Origin: Bradyrhizobium semiaridum
GTDB taxonomy: Bacteria > Pseudomonadota > Alphaproteobacteria > Rhizobiales > Xanthobacteraceae
Reading direction: 5' to 3'
Assembly: GCF_020329505.1 (NCBI RefSeq)
Contig: NZ_JAGKJJ010000036.1
Location: forward strand, 22,618 to 86,617
DNA: 64,000 nucleotides
Each line of letters begins with the position of its first letter. Within the stretch, counting starts at the first letter, position 1. Below are positions 34,418-42,690 of this stretch, piece by piece. A program made the position numbers and the translations under genes. The notes below the pieces were generated by a model that saw only the letters and a program-made list of their open reading frames with translations, did no database searches and had not been told where the DNA came from.

Positions 34418-34456
34418 CCCGCGGTCGGGTCGCTACGACAACAGAGGACTAAACCG

Positions 34457-34768
34457 ATGGCATCGAGCATTCGCGTGCGCGCCACCTCGAACGGCGACAC
34501 CACCGAGGTGCAGGCGCTGATCCAGCACCCGATGGATTCCGGCTTCGTCAAGGACGCCAAGGGCGAGATCATTCCGCCGCACTTCATCCAGCAGCTCACC
34601 TTCGAACATGACGGCAAGCCGGTGTTTCTCGCCGACTGGGGCGGCGGCGTCTCCAAGGACCCCTATGTGAAGTTCGCCTTCAAGGGCGGCAAGAAGGGCG
34701 ACGAGCTGAAAATCAGCTGGGTCGACAACAAAGGCGCGACCGACAGCACCACGGCGAAGATTCAATGA
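34457..34768 (+). CDS. soxZ: SoxZ, partner of SoxY
   Basis: This 103-residue Ig-like protein without signal peptide travels with SoxY through Tat. It shows the family features IRVRATSNGDTTEVQALIQHPMDSG and IPPHFIQQL. An AGAGGA site precedes the ATG, which follows the end of the repeat by about 40 bp. It overlaps soxA by four bases (ATGA), so Z-A-K are translationally coupled. Confidence 0.95.
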   Translation: MASSIRVRATSNGDTTEVQALIQHPMDSGFVKDAKGEIIPPHFIQQLTFEHDGKPVFLADWGGGVSKDPYVKFAFKGGKKGDELKISWVDNKGATDSTTAKIQ

Positions 34769-35616
34769 CGCATTTTGCAATCCGCGCCGCGATCGCAGCC
34801 TTCGCTGTGCTGGCGCTCGCACCGGCCGCTCACGCGGCCGACACCGTCGATCCCGCCGCCGACAAGGCTGCGTTCCAGAAATTCTTCACCAGCAAATTCC
34901 CCAAGCTGAAGCTGGAGGATTTCGTCAACGGTCCCTATTCGATGAATGAGGACCTGCACAAGCAGTGGGAAGAGAAGGAGCAGTTTCCGCCCTACGAGTT
35001 CTCGCTCGAGGCCGGCAAGGAGATGTTTTCCAAGCCGTTCAAGAACGGCAAGACCTATGCGGACTGCTTCCCGAACAAGGGCATCGGCATCCGCCAGGAC
35101 TATCCTTACTTCGACGAGAAGGAAGGCAAGGTCATCACGCTGGAGCTTGCGCTCAACCGCTGCCGCGAGGCCAATGGCGAGACGCCCTATTCCTATGTGA
35201 AGGACGAGATGGCGGCGCTGACCGCCTACATGGCCTACACCTCGCGCGGCAAGCTGATGGACATCAAGATCCCGAACGATCCGCGCGCGCTCGAGGCCTA
35301 CCAGAACGGCAAGGAATATTTCTACACCCGCCGCGGCCAGCTCAATTTCTCCTGCGCCACCTGCCACGTGCAGAGCCCGGGCGAGCGCATCCGCGCCGAG
35401 GTGCTGGCGCCGGCGCTCGGCATCTTGAACGCGATGCCGATCTACCGCTCGGAATGGTCGGGCATGGGCACGACCAGCCGCCGCTTCACCACCTGCAACA
35501 GCCAGATCCGCGGCGTGCCGCTCAACCCGCAGGACGACGAGTACCGCAATCTCGAATACTACCTGTCCTATGTCAGCAACGGGCTGCCGATCTCGGGTCC
35601 GGGAGCACGACCATGA
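34765..35616 (+). CDS. soxA: SoxA, L-cysteine S-thiosulfotransferase cytochrome, mono-heme type
   Basis: This is a 283-residue protein with signal peptide (cleavage near AAHAAD). Only one heme site is present, CATCH at 197-201. Where di-heme SoxA has its first CxxCH, Cys101 (ADCFPNKG) and Cys133 (LNRCRE) remain, as expected for the disulfide of mono-heme SoxA. The active-site Cys244 in FTTCNSQIRG is intact; it ligates the heme and carries the persulfide. It forms the SoxAX complex with SoxX. Overlaps of 4 bp with soxZ and with soxK indicate coupled translation. Confidence 0.94.
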   Translation: MTHFAIRAAIAAFAVLALAPAAHAADTVDPAADKAAFQKFFTSKFPKLKLEDFVNGPYSMNEDLHKQWEEKEQFPPYEFSLEAGKEMFSKPFKNGKTYADCFPNKGIGIRQDYPYFDEKEGKVITLELALNRCREANGETPYSYVKDEMAALTAYMAYTSRGKLMDIKIPNDPRALEAYQNGKEYFYTRRGQLNFSCATCHVQSPGERIRAEVLAPALGILNAMPIYRSEWSGMGTTSRRFTTCNSQIRGVPLNPQDDEYRNLEYYLSYVSNGLPISGPGARP

Positions 35617-35933
35617 ACGCGGCGATGAGAGGCATCACAATCTTCGCCGCATCCGTTCTGCTGCTGGCCGGCGCGACCGCCCTCGCCGCAGCCTCCGAAG
35701 CCGACTACAAGGCGGCCTATGCCGCGGCCGAAGCCGCCAACAAGGAAGCCGGCGCCCTGCGCAATCAGTGGACCACGACCGCCGCGGCGCTCGCTGCCGC
35801 AAAAAAGGCCGGCGACGCTGGTGATTTCGACACCGCAGTGGCGCAGGCCAAGGAGGCCGAGGCCCTGGCAAAGGCATCGATCTTCCAGGCCACCAGCGAA
35901 AAGGAACGCTGGAAGGATCTGGAAATTCGCTGA
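35613..35933 (+). CDS. SoxK/SAXB, SoxAX-binding protein
   Basis: This 106-residue protein has a signal peptide (cleavage near AALAAA) and an Ala/Lys/Glu-rich helical hairpin (residues ~30-95) with EAANKEAGALRNQW and GDFDTAVAQAKEAE. This matches the small SoxXA-binding protein described in some Sox operons, which enhances SoxAX activity. It has no cysteine. It begins inside the end of soxA (ATGA). The pattern of composition alone would not identify it; position and length make the assignment good. Confidence 0.8.
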   Translation: MNAAMRGITIFAASVLLLAGATALAAASEADYKAAYAAAEAANKEAGALRNQWTTTAAALAAAKKAGDAGDFDTAVAQAKEAEALAKASIFQATSEKERWKDLEIR

Positions 35934-35961
35934 CACGTTAGGGAGGCATTGGCGAGCGGGT

Positions 35962-36066
35962 TCCCTCCCCCCTTGCGGGGGAGGGTTAGGGAGAGGGGTG
36001 AGCCGCACGGGCGGTGTTCGTGGCTCACCCCTCTCTCCAGCTCTCCCCCGCAAGGGGGGAGAGAGC
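35962..36066. repeat. class 3 repeat inside the sox operon, copy C (between soxK and soxB)
   Basis: CCCTCCCCCTTGCGGGGGAGGG forms the left hairpin and CTCTCCCCCGCAAGGGGGGAGAG the right one. GAGGGGTGAGCC and GGCTCACCCCTC pair across the middle. It lies between soxK and soxB, so the operon is interrupted a second time. Confidence 0.85.
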
Positions 36067-36110
36067 CCTACCACCGCCCGCGTGGCTTCGAACCAAATGC
36101 CGGGAGAGTG

Positions 36111-37859
36111 ATGAGGATCCGCCGCCGGGATTTCCTGAAAGCATCGGTCGCCGCGACCCTGACGGCCGGCCTGCCCCGGCTTGCCCGTGGCGCCGACACC
36201 GCCAGCGTCTACGACCTCGAGCGCTTCGGCAACGCCCGCATCCTGCACATCACGGATACCCACGCGCAGCTGCGGCCGGTGTTGTTCCGCGAGCCCAGCG
36301 TCAATATCGGCGTCGGCGCGATGGCCGGCCAGCCGCCGCATCTGGTCGGCAAGGCGTTCCTCGACCGCTTCGGCATCCGCCCTGACAGTGCCGACGCCTA
36401 TGCCTTCACCTGCGTCGAGTTCGAGAAGGCCGCCGCCCGCTTCGGCCGGCTCGGCGGCTTCGCGCATCTGAAGACGCTGATTGACAAGCTGCGCGCCGAT
36501 GTCGGCGAGCGGCGCACGCTGCTGCTCGACGGCGGCGACCTCTGGCAGGGCACCGGTCTCGCCAATGCCATGAAGGGCGCCGACATGGTGGAGGCCGCCA
36601 ACCTGCTCGGCATCGAGGCGATGACCGGGCATTGGGAGTTCACCTATGGCGAAGAGGTGCTGCGCGACAATCTCGCGCGCTTCAAGGGCGAATTCCTGGC
36701 GCAGAACGTGTTCCTGACCGAGGAAGCCGCATTCAACGACGCCAAGGCGTTCGATCCGGCCTCGGGGCGGGTATTCAAGCCCTCGATCGTCAAGGAGATC
36801 GGCGGCCACCGCGTCGCGATCATCGGCCAGGCCTTTCCCTACGTGCCGATCGCGCATCCCAAACGCTTCACGCCGGACTGGACCTTCGGCATCCGCGACG
36901 AGGAGCTGCAGAAGCTGGTCGACGGCCACCGCAACAACGACAAGGTCGACGCGGTGATCCTGCTGTCGCACAACGGCATGGATGTCGATCTCAAGCTCGC
37001 CAGCCGCGTCACCGGCATCGACATCATCCTCGGCGGCCACACCCATGATGCGATCCCGCTGCCGATCACGGTGACCAATGCCGGCGGCGTCACGCTGGTG
37101 ACCAATGCCGGCTCCAACGGCAAGTTCATCGGCGTGCTCGATCTCGACCTCGCCAAGGGCAGGGTTGCCAACGTGCGTTATCGGCTGCTGCCGGTGTTCG
37201 CCGAGCTGCTGAAGCCAGAGCCGGCGATGCAGACGCTGATCGACAAGATGCGCCAGCCCTATGTCGACGATTGGGACGACAAGCTCGCCGCCGCCGACCG
37301 GCTGCTCTACCGCCGCGGCAATTTCTCCGGCACCGTCGACCAGCTGATCTGCGACGCGCTGCTCAGCGAGCTCGATGCCGAGATCGCGCTGTCGCCAGGT
37401 TTCCGCTGGGGCCTCACCACGCTGGCCGGCCAGCCGGTGACCATGGAAGACGTGCTCTCGGAAACTGCGATCACCTATCCGCAGACCTACGTCGCCACCA
37501 TGACCGGCGGCCAGATCAGGGATGTGTTGGAAGACGTCTGCGACAACCTGTTCAACGCCGATCCCTATTATCAGCAGGGCGGAGACATGGTCCGGGTCGG
37601 CGGCCTCGCCTACACCTGCACGCCCGGAGAAAGCGTCGGCAAGCGCATTTCCGAGCTGAAGCTCAGCAACGGCAAGCACCTCGAAGCCGGCAAGAGCTAC
37701 AAGGTCGCGGGCTGGGCCTCGGTCAACCAGCAGAGCGGCGCGCCGGTCTGGGATGTCGTGGCAAAGCACCTGCGCGCCGGCCGGCCGCCGAACCGCGACG
37801 CGCCGGGCGTGACGCTGAAGGGCGTCGACGACAATCCGGGGATCACGAGGCTGGGGTGA
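36111..37859 (+). CDS. soxB: SoxB, thiosulfohydrolase
   Basis: This 582-residue metallophosphoesterase-fold enzyme hydrolyses the terminal sulfonate from SoxY-bound thiosulfate as sulfate. A Tat signal (IRRRDFLKASVAA) is present. Metal-ligand motifs are in order: HITDTHAQ (Asp49, His51), LDGGDLWQG, MTGHWEFTYG (the SoxB-specific block), LLSHNGMDVD and GGHTHDAIP. The 5'-nucleotidase C-terminal domain follows from ~residue 380. The ATG at 36111 follows GGGAGAG; a GTG lies three bases earlier. It is the last sox gene; no soxCD follows. Confidence 0.95.
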   Translation: MRIRRRDFLKASVAATLTAGLPRLARGADTASVYDLERFGNARILHITDTHAQLRPVLFREPSVNIGVGAMAGQPPHLVGKAFLDRFGIRPDSADAYAFTCVEFEKAAARFGRLGGFAHLKTLIDKLRADVGERRTLLLDGGDLWQGTGLANAMKGADMVEAANLLGIEAMTGHWEFTYGEEVLRDNLARFKGEFLAQNVFLTEEAAFNDAKAFDPASGRVFKPSIVKEIGGHRVAIIGQAFPYVPIAHPKRFTPDWTFGIRDEELQKLVDGHRNNDKVDAVILLSHNGMDVDLKLASRVTGIDIILGGHTHDAIPLPITVTNAGGVTLVTNAGSNGKFIGVLDLDLAKGRVANVRYRLLPVFAELLKPEPAMQTLIDKMRQPYVDDWDDKLAAADRLLYRRGNFSGTVDQLICDALLSELDAEIALSPGFRWGLTTLAGQPVTMEDVLSETAITYPQTYVATMTGGQIRDVLEDVCDNLFNADPYYQQGGDMVRVGGLAYTCTPGESVGKRISELKLSNGKHLEAGKSYKVAGWASVNQQSGAPVWDVVAKHLRAGRPPNRDAPGVTLKGVDDNPGITRLG

Positions 37860-38001
37860 TGCGGCACTATTCTGGCCGCCACCATCGTACCGTCAGGTGC
37901 CGTGCATTTGGTGGAGCTGCCGGAGCTGCATCCGGCAGCGAGGCTACTCGATCCGCGCATATGCCGAAGGTATGGCTCGCGAGCGGTGCCAAAGATTCAG
38001 C

Positions 38002-38122
38002 GTCGTCCTGGCGAAAGCCAGGACCCATTACCCCCAGCCGCGAATTGTTGCGCGACGGTGGAGCGACTATCCCCTCTCGATCAAATTCGGTGGTTATGGG
38101 TCCTGGCTTTCGCCAGGACGAC
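38002..38122 (-). repeat. 121-bp palindromic repeat, class 1 copy B (inverted)
   Basis: It has the same ends as the copy at 928. The internal ~65 bp match that copy only after reverse complementing (for example AACCACCGAAT near 38085-38095 on the minus strand), so this element is in the opposite orientation. It lies downstream of soxB. Confidence 0.85.
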
Positions 38123-38211
38123 GGCGTGCGGGAGGCCGCTCGCCAAAATTTCATATCGTGGCGCAGGGCACCGGAATCTCCTGGGGATGGATTTGCTTTG
38201 AGTCGACCATA

Positions 38212-38250
38212 TCTATGGAATAATCTCCTCCCGGAGACTCAATCCATAGA
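38212..38250 (+). promoter_or_regulatory. inverted repeat upstream of the persulfide dioxygenase gene
   Basis: TCTATGGA (38212-38219) and TCCATAGA (38243-38250) are exact inverted repeats 23 bp apart in an otherwise AT-richer stretch, ending 14 bp before the ATG. They may bind a sulfide- or persulfide-responsive repressor such as an ArsR-type BigR/SqrR protein, as known for similar genes. No such regulator is in the window, and the assignment is inference. Confidence 0.5.
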
Positions 38251-38264
38251 ATAGGTAAGCCGCC

Positions 38265-39305
38265 ATGATCTTTCGCCAGCTCTTCGACAGCGTGTCCGGC
38301 ACCTACAGCTATCTGCTCGCGAGCCGCGCCGGCGGCGAGGCGCTGATCCTCGATCCCGTGCTCGAAAAGGCCGACCGCTACTGCAAGCTGCTGCAGGAAC
38401 TCGACCTCCGTTTGGTCAAGGCCGTCGACACCCATCTGCACGCCGATCACGTCACGGGCCTCGCCGAGCTGCGCGACCGCACCCAGTGCATCACCATCAT
38501 GGGCGAGCAGAGCAAGGCCGACGTGGTCTCGATGCGCGTCTCCGACGGCGACAAGGTGACGATCGAGGGTCTCTGCCTCGATGCGATATACACGCCCGGC
38601 CACACCGACGATTCCTACAGCTACCTGATGGGCGACCGCGTCTTCACCGGCGACACGCTGCTGATCCGCGGCACCGGCCGCACCGATTTCCAGAACGGCA
38701 GCGCGCGGGCGCAATACGATTCGATCTTCAATCGCCTGCTGAAGCTGCCGGACGAGACCATGGTATTCCCCGCGCATGACTACAAGGGCGACACCGTCTC
38801 CACCATCGGCGAGGAGAAGCGCTACAATCCGCGGCTGCAGGTGAAATCGATCGACGACTATGTCGAGCTGATGAACAATCTCAACCTGCCGAACCCGAAG
38901 CTGATGGACGTGGTGGTGCCGGCCAACATGCATGTCGGCCTGCATCAGGACGAGCTCGCCAAGGAAGGCCTCTCGCTCACCGCGCGCGACGCCATCGCGA
39001 GCCTCGGCCGCCCCGACATCCTGCTGGTCGATCTGCGCGAGACCGGCGAGCGCGCCAAGCACGGCACGCTGGCCGGCGCACTGCACGCGCCTTATCCCGG
39101 CATCTGCGCTACGCTACAGCCCGGCGGCATGCTGCGCGAAGTCGCCGCCGCGACTGGCCGCCGCGTCGTGTTCTTCTGCGCCTTCGGCGAGCGCTCCGCG
39201 ATGGCGGTGGCCGCCGCCAAGAAGGCGGGACTGGCGAACACCGCTCATATCGAAGGCGGCATCGACGCCTGGAAGAAAGCCGGCGGCCCGGTGGTGATGG
39301 GATAG
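38265..39305 (+). CDS. metallo-beta-lactamase/rhodanese fusion, persulfide dioxygenase type (Blh-like)
   Basis: This is a 346-residue two-domain protein. The N-terminal MBL domain has THLHADHVTG (His57, His59, Asp61, His62) and GHTDDSYSY, as in ETHE1-like glutathione-persulfide dioxygenases with one iron. The C-terminal rhodanese domain (residues ~250-346) carries the active Cys305 in FFCAFGERSAM. Such fusions oxidise persulfide to sulfite and can pass sulfane sulfur to thiosulfate, which the neighbouring Sox proteins would use. It is cytoplasmic (no signal). It stands apart from soxB by 405 bp and probably has its own promoter. Confidence 0.92.
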   Translation: MIFRQLFDSVSGTYSYLLASRAGGEALILDPVLEKADRYCKLLQELDLRLVKAVDTHLHADHVTGLAELRDRTQCITIMGEQSKADVVSMRVSDGDKVTIEGLCLDAIYTPGHTDDSYSYLMGDRVFTGDTLLIRGTGRTDFQNGSARAQYDSIFNRLLKLPDETMVFPAHDYKGDTVSTIGEEKRYNPRLQVKSIDDYVELMNNLNLPNPKLMDVVVPANMHVGLHQDELAKEGLSLTARDAIASLGRPDILLVDLRETGERAKHGTLAGALHAPYPGICATLQPGGMLREVAAATGRRVVFFCAFGERSAMAVAAAKKAGLANTAHIEGGIDAWKKAGGPVVMG

Positions 39306-39347
39306 CCGCGGAGAGTTGAAACCGCCCTTCAAACCGCGATCGGATCC

Positions 39348-39402
39348 GTAGCCCGGATGGAGCGTAGCGCAATCCGGGGCAGGTCCATCCGCGGATTCCG
39401 GA
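39348..39402. repeat. class 2 repeat, partial copy B
   Basis: Only the left end (GTAGCCCGGATG) and the inner part are present; the right CATCCGGGCTAC arm is missing. It lies between the convergent persulfide dioxygenase and B12 binding-protein genes. Confidence 0.7.
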
Positions 39403-39431
39403 TTTCGTTGCACTTCATCGAAGCGACGAGA

Positions 39432-40466
39432 CTACCGCGTCACGCGCTGCAGCTCCGCGGTCAGCTTATCCAGCGCATCCGCCAGCATCACGCCGCCGCA
39501 GACCGTGAGCCGCTCGGGCAGCACGATGCGCTTGTCCGGCGGGTAGAAGCGCTGCAGCGCGGGGTGCAGCAGGAAGGCGCGGCCGTCGTCCTCGGCGCGG
39601 TCGCCGGCCTCGGCGACCAGGATGAAATCGGGTCGCAGTTTTACAATCGCTTCCAGCGAGGCGAAGCCGCCGGCGCCGATGCCGAGCTCGCCGGCGGCGT
39701 TGGTAAGACCGACTTCCCTGAGCAGCGAATTGACTAGGCTGGCTTCGCCGGAGACAAAGCCGCGGCGCTCCAGCGGCAAGGCGCGATAATGACGGCCGCT
39801 CGCCGCGGCCCGCGCGCGGGCGATCGCGGCATCGAGCCGGGCGATCACGCTTGCCGCGCGATCCGGATGCTGCACCACATCGCCCATCTCGCGGATCTGC
39901 GCCTTCACCTCGTCGAGCGTGCGCGGCACCGTGAACTCGACGAGATGCAGCCCGTTGGCCTTCAGCAGCTCGCGCGTCGCGCGCTTGTCGAACAGGCTGA
40001 CGACGACGATATCCGGCTTCAGCACCAGCACGTCCTCGGCCTCGCCCGACAGTCGCGGATAGTTGCGCGCCTTGTCGGCGGCCCACGATTGCCAGGCATC
40101 GCGCGAGAACCGGCTGAGGCCGAGGATCTGGTCGGGATCGGCCAGCGACAGCACCAGCTGATCGCTGCACACATTCATCGAGACGATGCGCGGACCGTCG
40201 GCGGACGACGCGCTAGGCGAGATAAGGCAAGCGAGAACCGAGAGCGCCAGGACAAGACAACAGGAAGCGAGACGGCGGCCACGAACCCGCCGCGCCCCCT
40301 CTCCCGCTTGCGGGAGACGGCTGGGGCGGGGGTTTTGCCGCAACGAGCACTCTTCGAATGGAGAGAGCCCCCACCCGCCGCGCTCTTCGCGCGCGGCGAC
40401 CTCCCCTGCAAGCGGGAAAGGTGAAGCGAGTTTGCGGCAGCGCCACCGCATCACACGTCTGCCCAC
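39432..40466 (-). CDS. cobalamin-type ABC transporter periplasmic binding protein (BtuF-like), 5' end altered by a repeat
   Basis: The mature protein (from about residue 90 of a 344-residue frame) is a class III binding protein: RIVSMNVCSDQLVLSLADP, then DVLVLKPDIVVVS, and a C-terminal lobe with LRPDFILVAEAG. The signal peptide appears only at residues ~65-90. Before it, ~45 codons are translated repeat sequence (40293-40430). Possible starts are the ATGs at 40466/40451, inside the upstream ATPase gene, or a TTG near 40343, inside the repeat. No ATG or GTG lies just ahead of the signal. It is the third gene of the leftward B12 uptake operon. Confidence 0.82.
   Translation of the reverse strand: MGRRVMRWRCRKLASPFPLAGEVAAREERGGWGLSPFEECSLRQNPRPSRLPQAGEGARRVRGRRLASCCLVLALSVLACLISPSASSADGPRIVSMNVCSDQLVLSLADPDQILGLSRFSRDAWQSWAADKARNYPRLSGEAEDVLVLKPDIVVVSLFDKRATRELLKANGLHLVEFTVPRTLDEVKAQIREMGDVVQHPDRAASVIARLDAAIARARAAASGRHYRALPLERRGFVSGEASLVNSLLREVGLTNAAGELGIGAGGFASLEAIVKLRPDFILVAEAGDRAEDDGRAFLLHPALQRFYPPDKRIVLPERLTVCGGVMLADALDKLTAELQRVTR
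40293..40430. repeat. class 3 repeat in the 5' part of the BtuF-like gene, copy D
   Basis: CCCCCTCTCCCGC...GCGGGAG on the left and CCTCCCCTGCAAGCGGGAAAGG on the right flank a GCGCTCTTCGCGCGC middle stem. It is the same family as the copies in the sox operon. It is open in the BtuF-like frame, so it could be translated. Confidence 0.85.
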
Positions 40467-41224
40467 GGCACGATGACGGCCTCGCTTCGGTACTCGGCGC
40501 GATAGGCGCTGATCCGGAACACCTCGGCCATCACCGCCTCCGACAGCGCCTCGCGAGGGGCGCCCTGCGCCACGAGCCGGCCCTCCGACAGCAGCAGCAC
40601 GTGATCGGCGAAGCGCGCGGCGAGGCCGAGATCGTGTGTCACGACGATCACCAGCACACCGGCATCGGCGACGTTGCGCAGTTTTTGCATCACGTCGATC
40701 CGGTGGCGCGGATCGAGCGAGGCGGTCGGCTCATCGGCCAGGATCACCGGCGCCTCGACCGCGAGCACGCGCGCCAGCGCGACGCGGCTGCGCTCGCCGC
40801 CGGAGAGCTCGGTGACGCGGCGGTCGGCGAACTCGGTGACGTCGACCGCCTGCATCGCCCTGATCACCGCGTCGAGGTCCCTCTGTGACAGCCTTGCCGG
40901 ATCGGTCGCGCCGTGCGGATAGCGGCCGAGCGCGACGATGTCGCGCGCCGGCAGCGGCCAGTGCACCATGTGGCCCTGCGGCAGGTAGGCAAAACGTTTT
41001 GCGCGCTCACGCAGCGGCAAGGCCGCCAGCATGTCGCCGGCGATCCTGATCTCGCCGCTGGACGGGATCAACCCGGCCAGCGCACGGAGCAACGTGGTCT
41101 TGCCGGCGCCGTTCGGGCCGACCAGCGCGACCAGATGCCCTGCAGACAACGACAGCGAGATATCGTGCAGCACCTTCCGAGTGCCGAGCGATGCATTGAG
41201 GCCCGTGGCGGAGAGCAACGTCAT
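40451..41224 (-). CDS. cobalamin-type ABC transporter ATP-binding protein (BtuD/FecE family)
   Basis: This 257-residue ATPase has Walker A GPNGAGKTT at residues 36-44, Q-loop LPQGHMVHW, signature LSGGERSRVALARVL near 140, and Walker B VILADEPTASLDP. It energises the adjacent permease. Its start overlaps the permease stop by four bases, and the frame of the following binding-protein gene reaches into its end. Family members import B12, heme or ferric siderophores; the divergent riboswitch-controlled receptor argues for B12. Confidence 0.9.
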   Translation of the reverse strand: MTLLSATGLNASLGTRKVLHDISLSLSAGHLVALVGPNGAGKTTLLRALAGLIPSSGEIRIAGDMLAALPLRERAKRFAYLPQGHMVHWPLPARDIVALGRYPHGATDPARLSQRDLDAVIRAMQAVDVTEFADRRVTELSGGERSRVALARVLAVEAPVILADEPTASLDPRHRIDVMQKLRNVADAGVLVIVVTHDLGLAARFADHVLLLSEGRLVAQGAPREALSEAVMAEVFRISAYRAEYRSEAVIVPWADV

Positions 41225-42264
41225 GCCACGCCTCCGCCGAGCGCGCGGCGCTCGCGCATGATCAGATAGAGGAAGAACGGCACGCCGATGATCGAGGTCA
41301 GCACGCCGACCTTGATATCCGAGGTCGAGGGGATGATGCGCACCGCGATATCGGCCGCGAGCAGCAGCGCCGAGCCGGCGAGCGCGCTCGGCACCAACAG
41401 CCGCGCCGGATCATGGCCGATCACCGGACGCATCAGGTGCGGCGCGACCAGCCCGATGAAGCCGATCGTGCCTGTCACCGCGACCGCGCCGCCGACGCCG
41501 AGCGCGACGCCGGTGATCACGAGGAGCCGCAGCCGGCCGACGTCGACGCCAAGGCTCTGCGCCGCCTCCTCGCCCAGCGTCAGCGCCCGGAAGGCGCTGG
41601 CCTGGCTGAGCAGGATCATGGCGCCTGCGACGATGAAGGGTAGCGCCAGCGCGACATGCTGGAAGCTGCGGTCCTCCAGCGAGCCGAGCAGCCAGAACGC
41701 GATCTCCAGCACCACGAACGGATTGCTGGAGAGATTCATCACCAGCGCCGTCGCCGCGCCCGCGAAGCTTGAGATCGCGAGCCCCGCGAGGATCAGGATC
41801 AGCAGCCCGGCATTGCGGCCGGCGATCGCCAGCAGTGCGAACACCGAGCCGAATGCGGCGATGATCGCCACCACCGGCAGCGCATAGGAGCGCACATCGG
41901 CGAGCCCCAGCGAGATCACCAGCACCGCGCCGAACGCCGCCGATTGCGGCGCGCCGAACAGCGACGGCGAGGCCAGCGGGTTGCGCAGTAGCCCCTGCAA
42001 GGCCGCGCCGGAGAGACCGAGTATGCCGCCGATCGCAAACGCCAGGATGGTGCGCGGCAGGCGGATCTCGCGCACGATCACCTGCGCGACATCGGTAGCC
42101 CCGCCGAACAGCGCCTCGGTGACGGTCAGCGGCGACAGCCGCACCGGCCCGATGCCGAGCGAGATCAGTGCCAGCAGGACCACGAGCGCGGCCAGCGCCG
42201 CGGTGGCGCCCCACCGGCGCCGCGCCGCGGCCTCGGAGGCCAAAGCAAAATCCTGCACGCTCAT
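41221..42264 (-). CDS. cobalamin-type ABC transporter permease (BtuC/FecCD family)
   Basis: From the ATG at 42264 this is a 347-residue inner-membrane permease with about ten helices. It has the FecCD signature REIRLPRTILAFAIGG near residue 65, then GLSGAALQGLLRNPLASPSLFG. GFIGLVAPHLMRPVIGHDPARLLVPSALAG near residue 250 is the coupling helix for the ATPase. An upstream in-frame ATG would start inside the riboswitch region and is rejected. First gene of a leftward permease-ATPase-binding protein operon; its leader shows no B12 box of its own. Confidence 0.92.
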   Translation of the reverse strand: MSVQDFALASEAAARRRWGATAALAALVVLLALISLGIGPVRLSPLTVTEALFGGATDVAQVIVREIRLPRTILAFAIGGILGLSGAALQGLLRNPLASPSLFGAPQSAAFGAVLVISLGLADVRSYALPVVAIIAAFGSVFALLAIAGRNAGLLILILAGLAISSFAGAATALVMNLSSNPFVVLEIAFWLLGSLEDRSFQHVALALPFIVAGAMILLSQASAFRALTLGEEAAQSLGVDVGRLRLLVITGVALGVGGAVAVTGTIGFIGLVAPHLMRPVIGHDPARLLVPSALAGSALLLAADIAVRIIPSTSDIKVGVLTSIIGVPFFLYLIMRERRALGGGVA

Positions 42265-42390
42265 CGTCGCAATGCTCTGACAGCGATCGCCGTGGCAGAC
42301 AAGCGACACACGGCAAAAACCGCAGCCTCCGGACGGGGGTCCACCACCGCCGGGATTGACTCCGGCCCCCGGCCGGACCCTAGATGGCCA

Positions 42391-42562
42391 GGACGGTTCC
42401 TCAATTGGGATCAAAAGGGAATGCGGTACGGGGGAAACTTTCCCCAAGGCCGCGGCTGCCCCCGCAACTGTAGGCGGTGAATCTTTCGTCACAGGCCACT
42501 GGGAATCTCGGTCCTGGGAAGGCGGCGAAGGGTAACGACCCGCGAGCCAGGAGACCTGCCGT
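42391..42562 (+). promoter_or_regulatory. cobalamin riboswitch
   Basis: The region contains the conserved elements in order: AAAAGGGAATGCGGT (near 42412), GGCTGCCCCCGCAACTGTA (near 42456), GCCACTGGG (near 42496), CTGGGAAGGCGG, and the B12 box AGCCAGGAGACCTGCC at 42545-42560. It is oriented rightward, ~130 bp before the TonB-dependent receptor ATG. Adenosylcobalamin binding is expected to repress the receptor gene. The 5' boundary is approximate. Confidence 0.97.
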
Positions 42563-42690
42563 CAACCGTGGTCACACGCGACGATGTCGGTCGGGGAGTA
42601 CAGACATTAGCTTCACCTGATGCTGAAAGCACAAAGGTGAGACTTGGGTTCGCGGTGACGTGCCACTGCCGTCATTCCGAGGTCCCGCCG

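Larger units (their letters stand above)
37860..38264. other. 405-bp region between soxB and the persulfide dioxygenase gene
   Basis: It contains the inverted class 1 repeat (38002-38122) and an inverted repeat just before the next gene (38212-38250). I see no coding sequence. Confidence 0.6.

Noticed and set aside
35568..37769. Long leftward ORF antisense to soxB
   Set aside because: It is composed of low-complexity His/Asp/Gly-rich text, typical of shadow frames opposite high-GC genes. SoxB on the other strand is unambiguous.
42265..42492. Longer BtuC-like permease starting at an upstream ATG
   Set aside because: The added ~76 codons are the reverse strand of the riboswitch region and lack permease character. 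The ATG at 42264 begins a normal FecCD protein.
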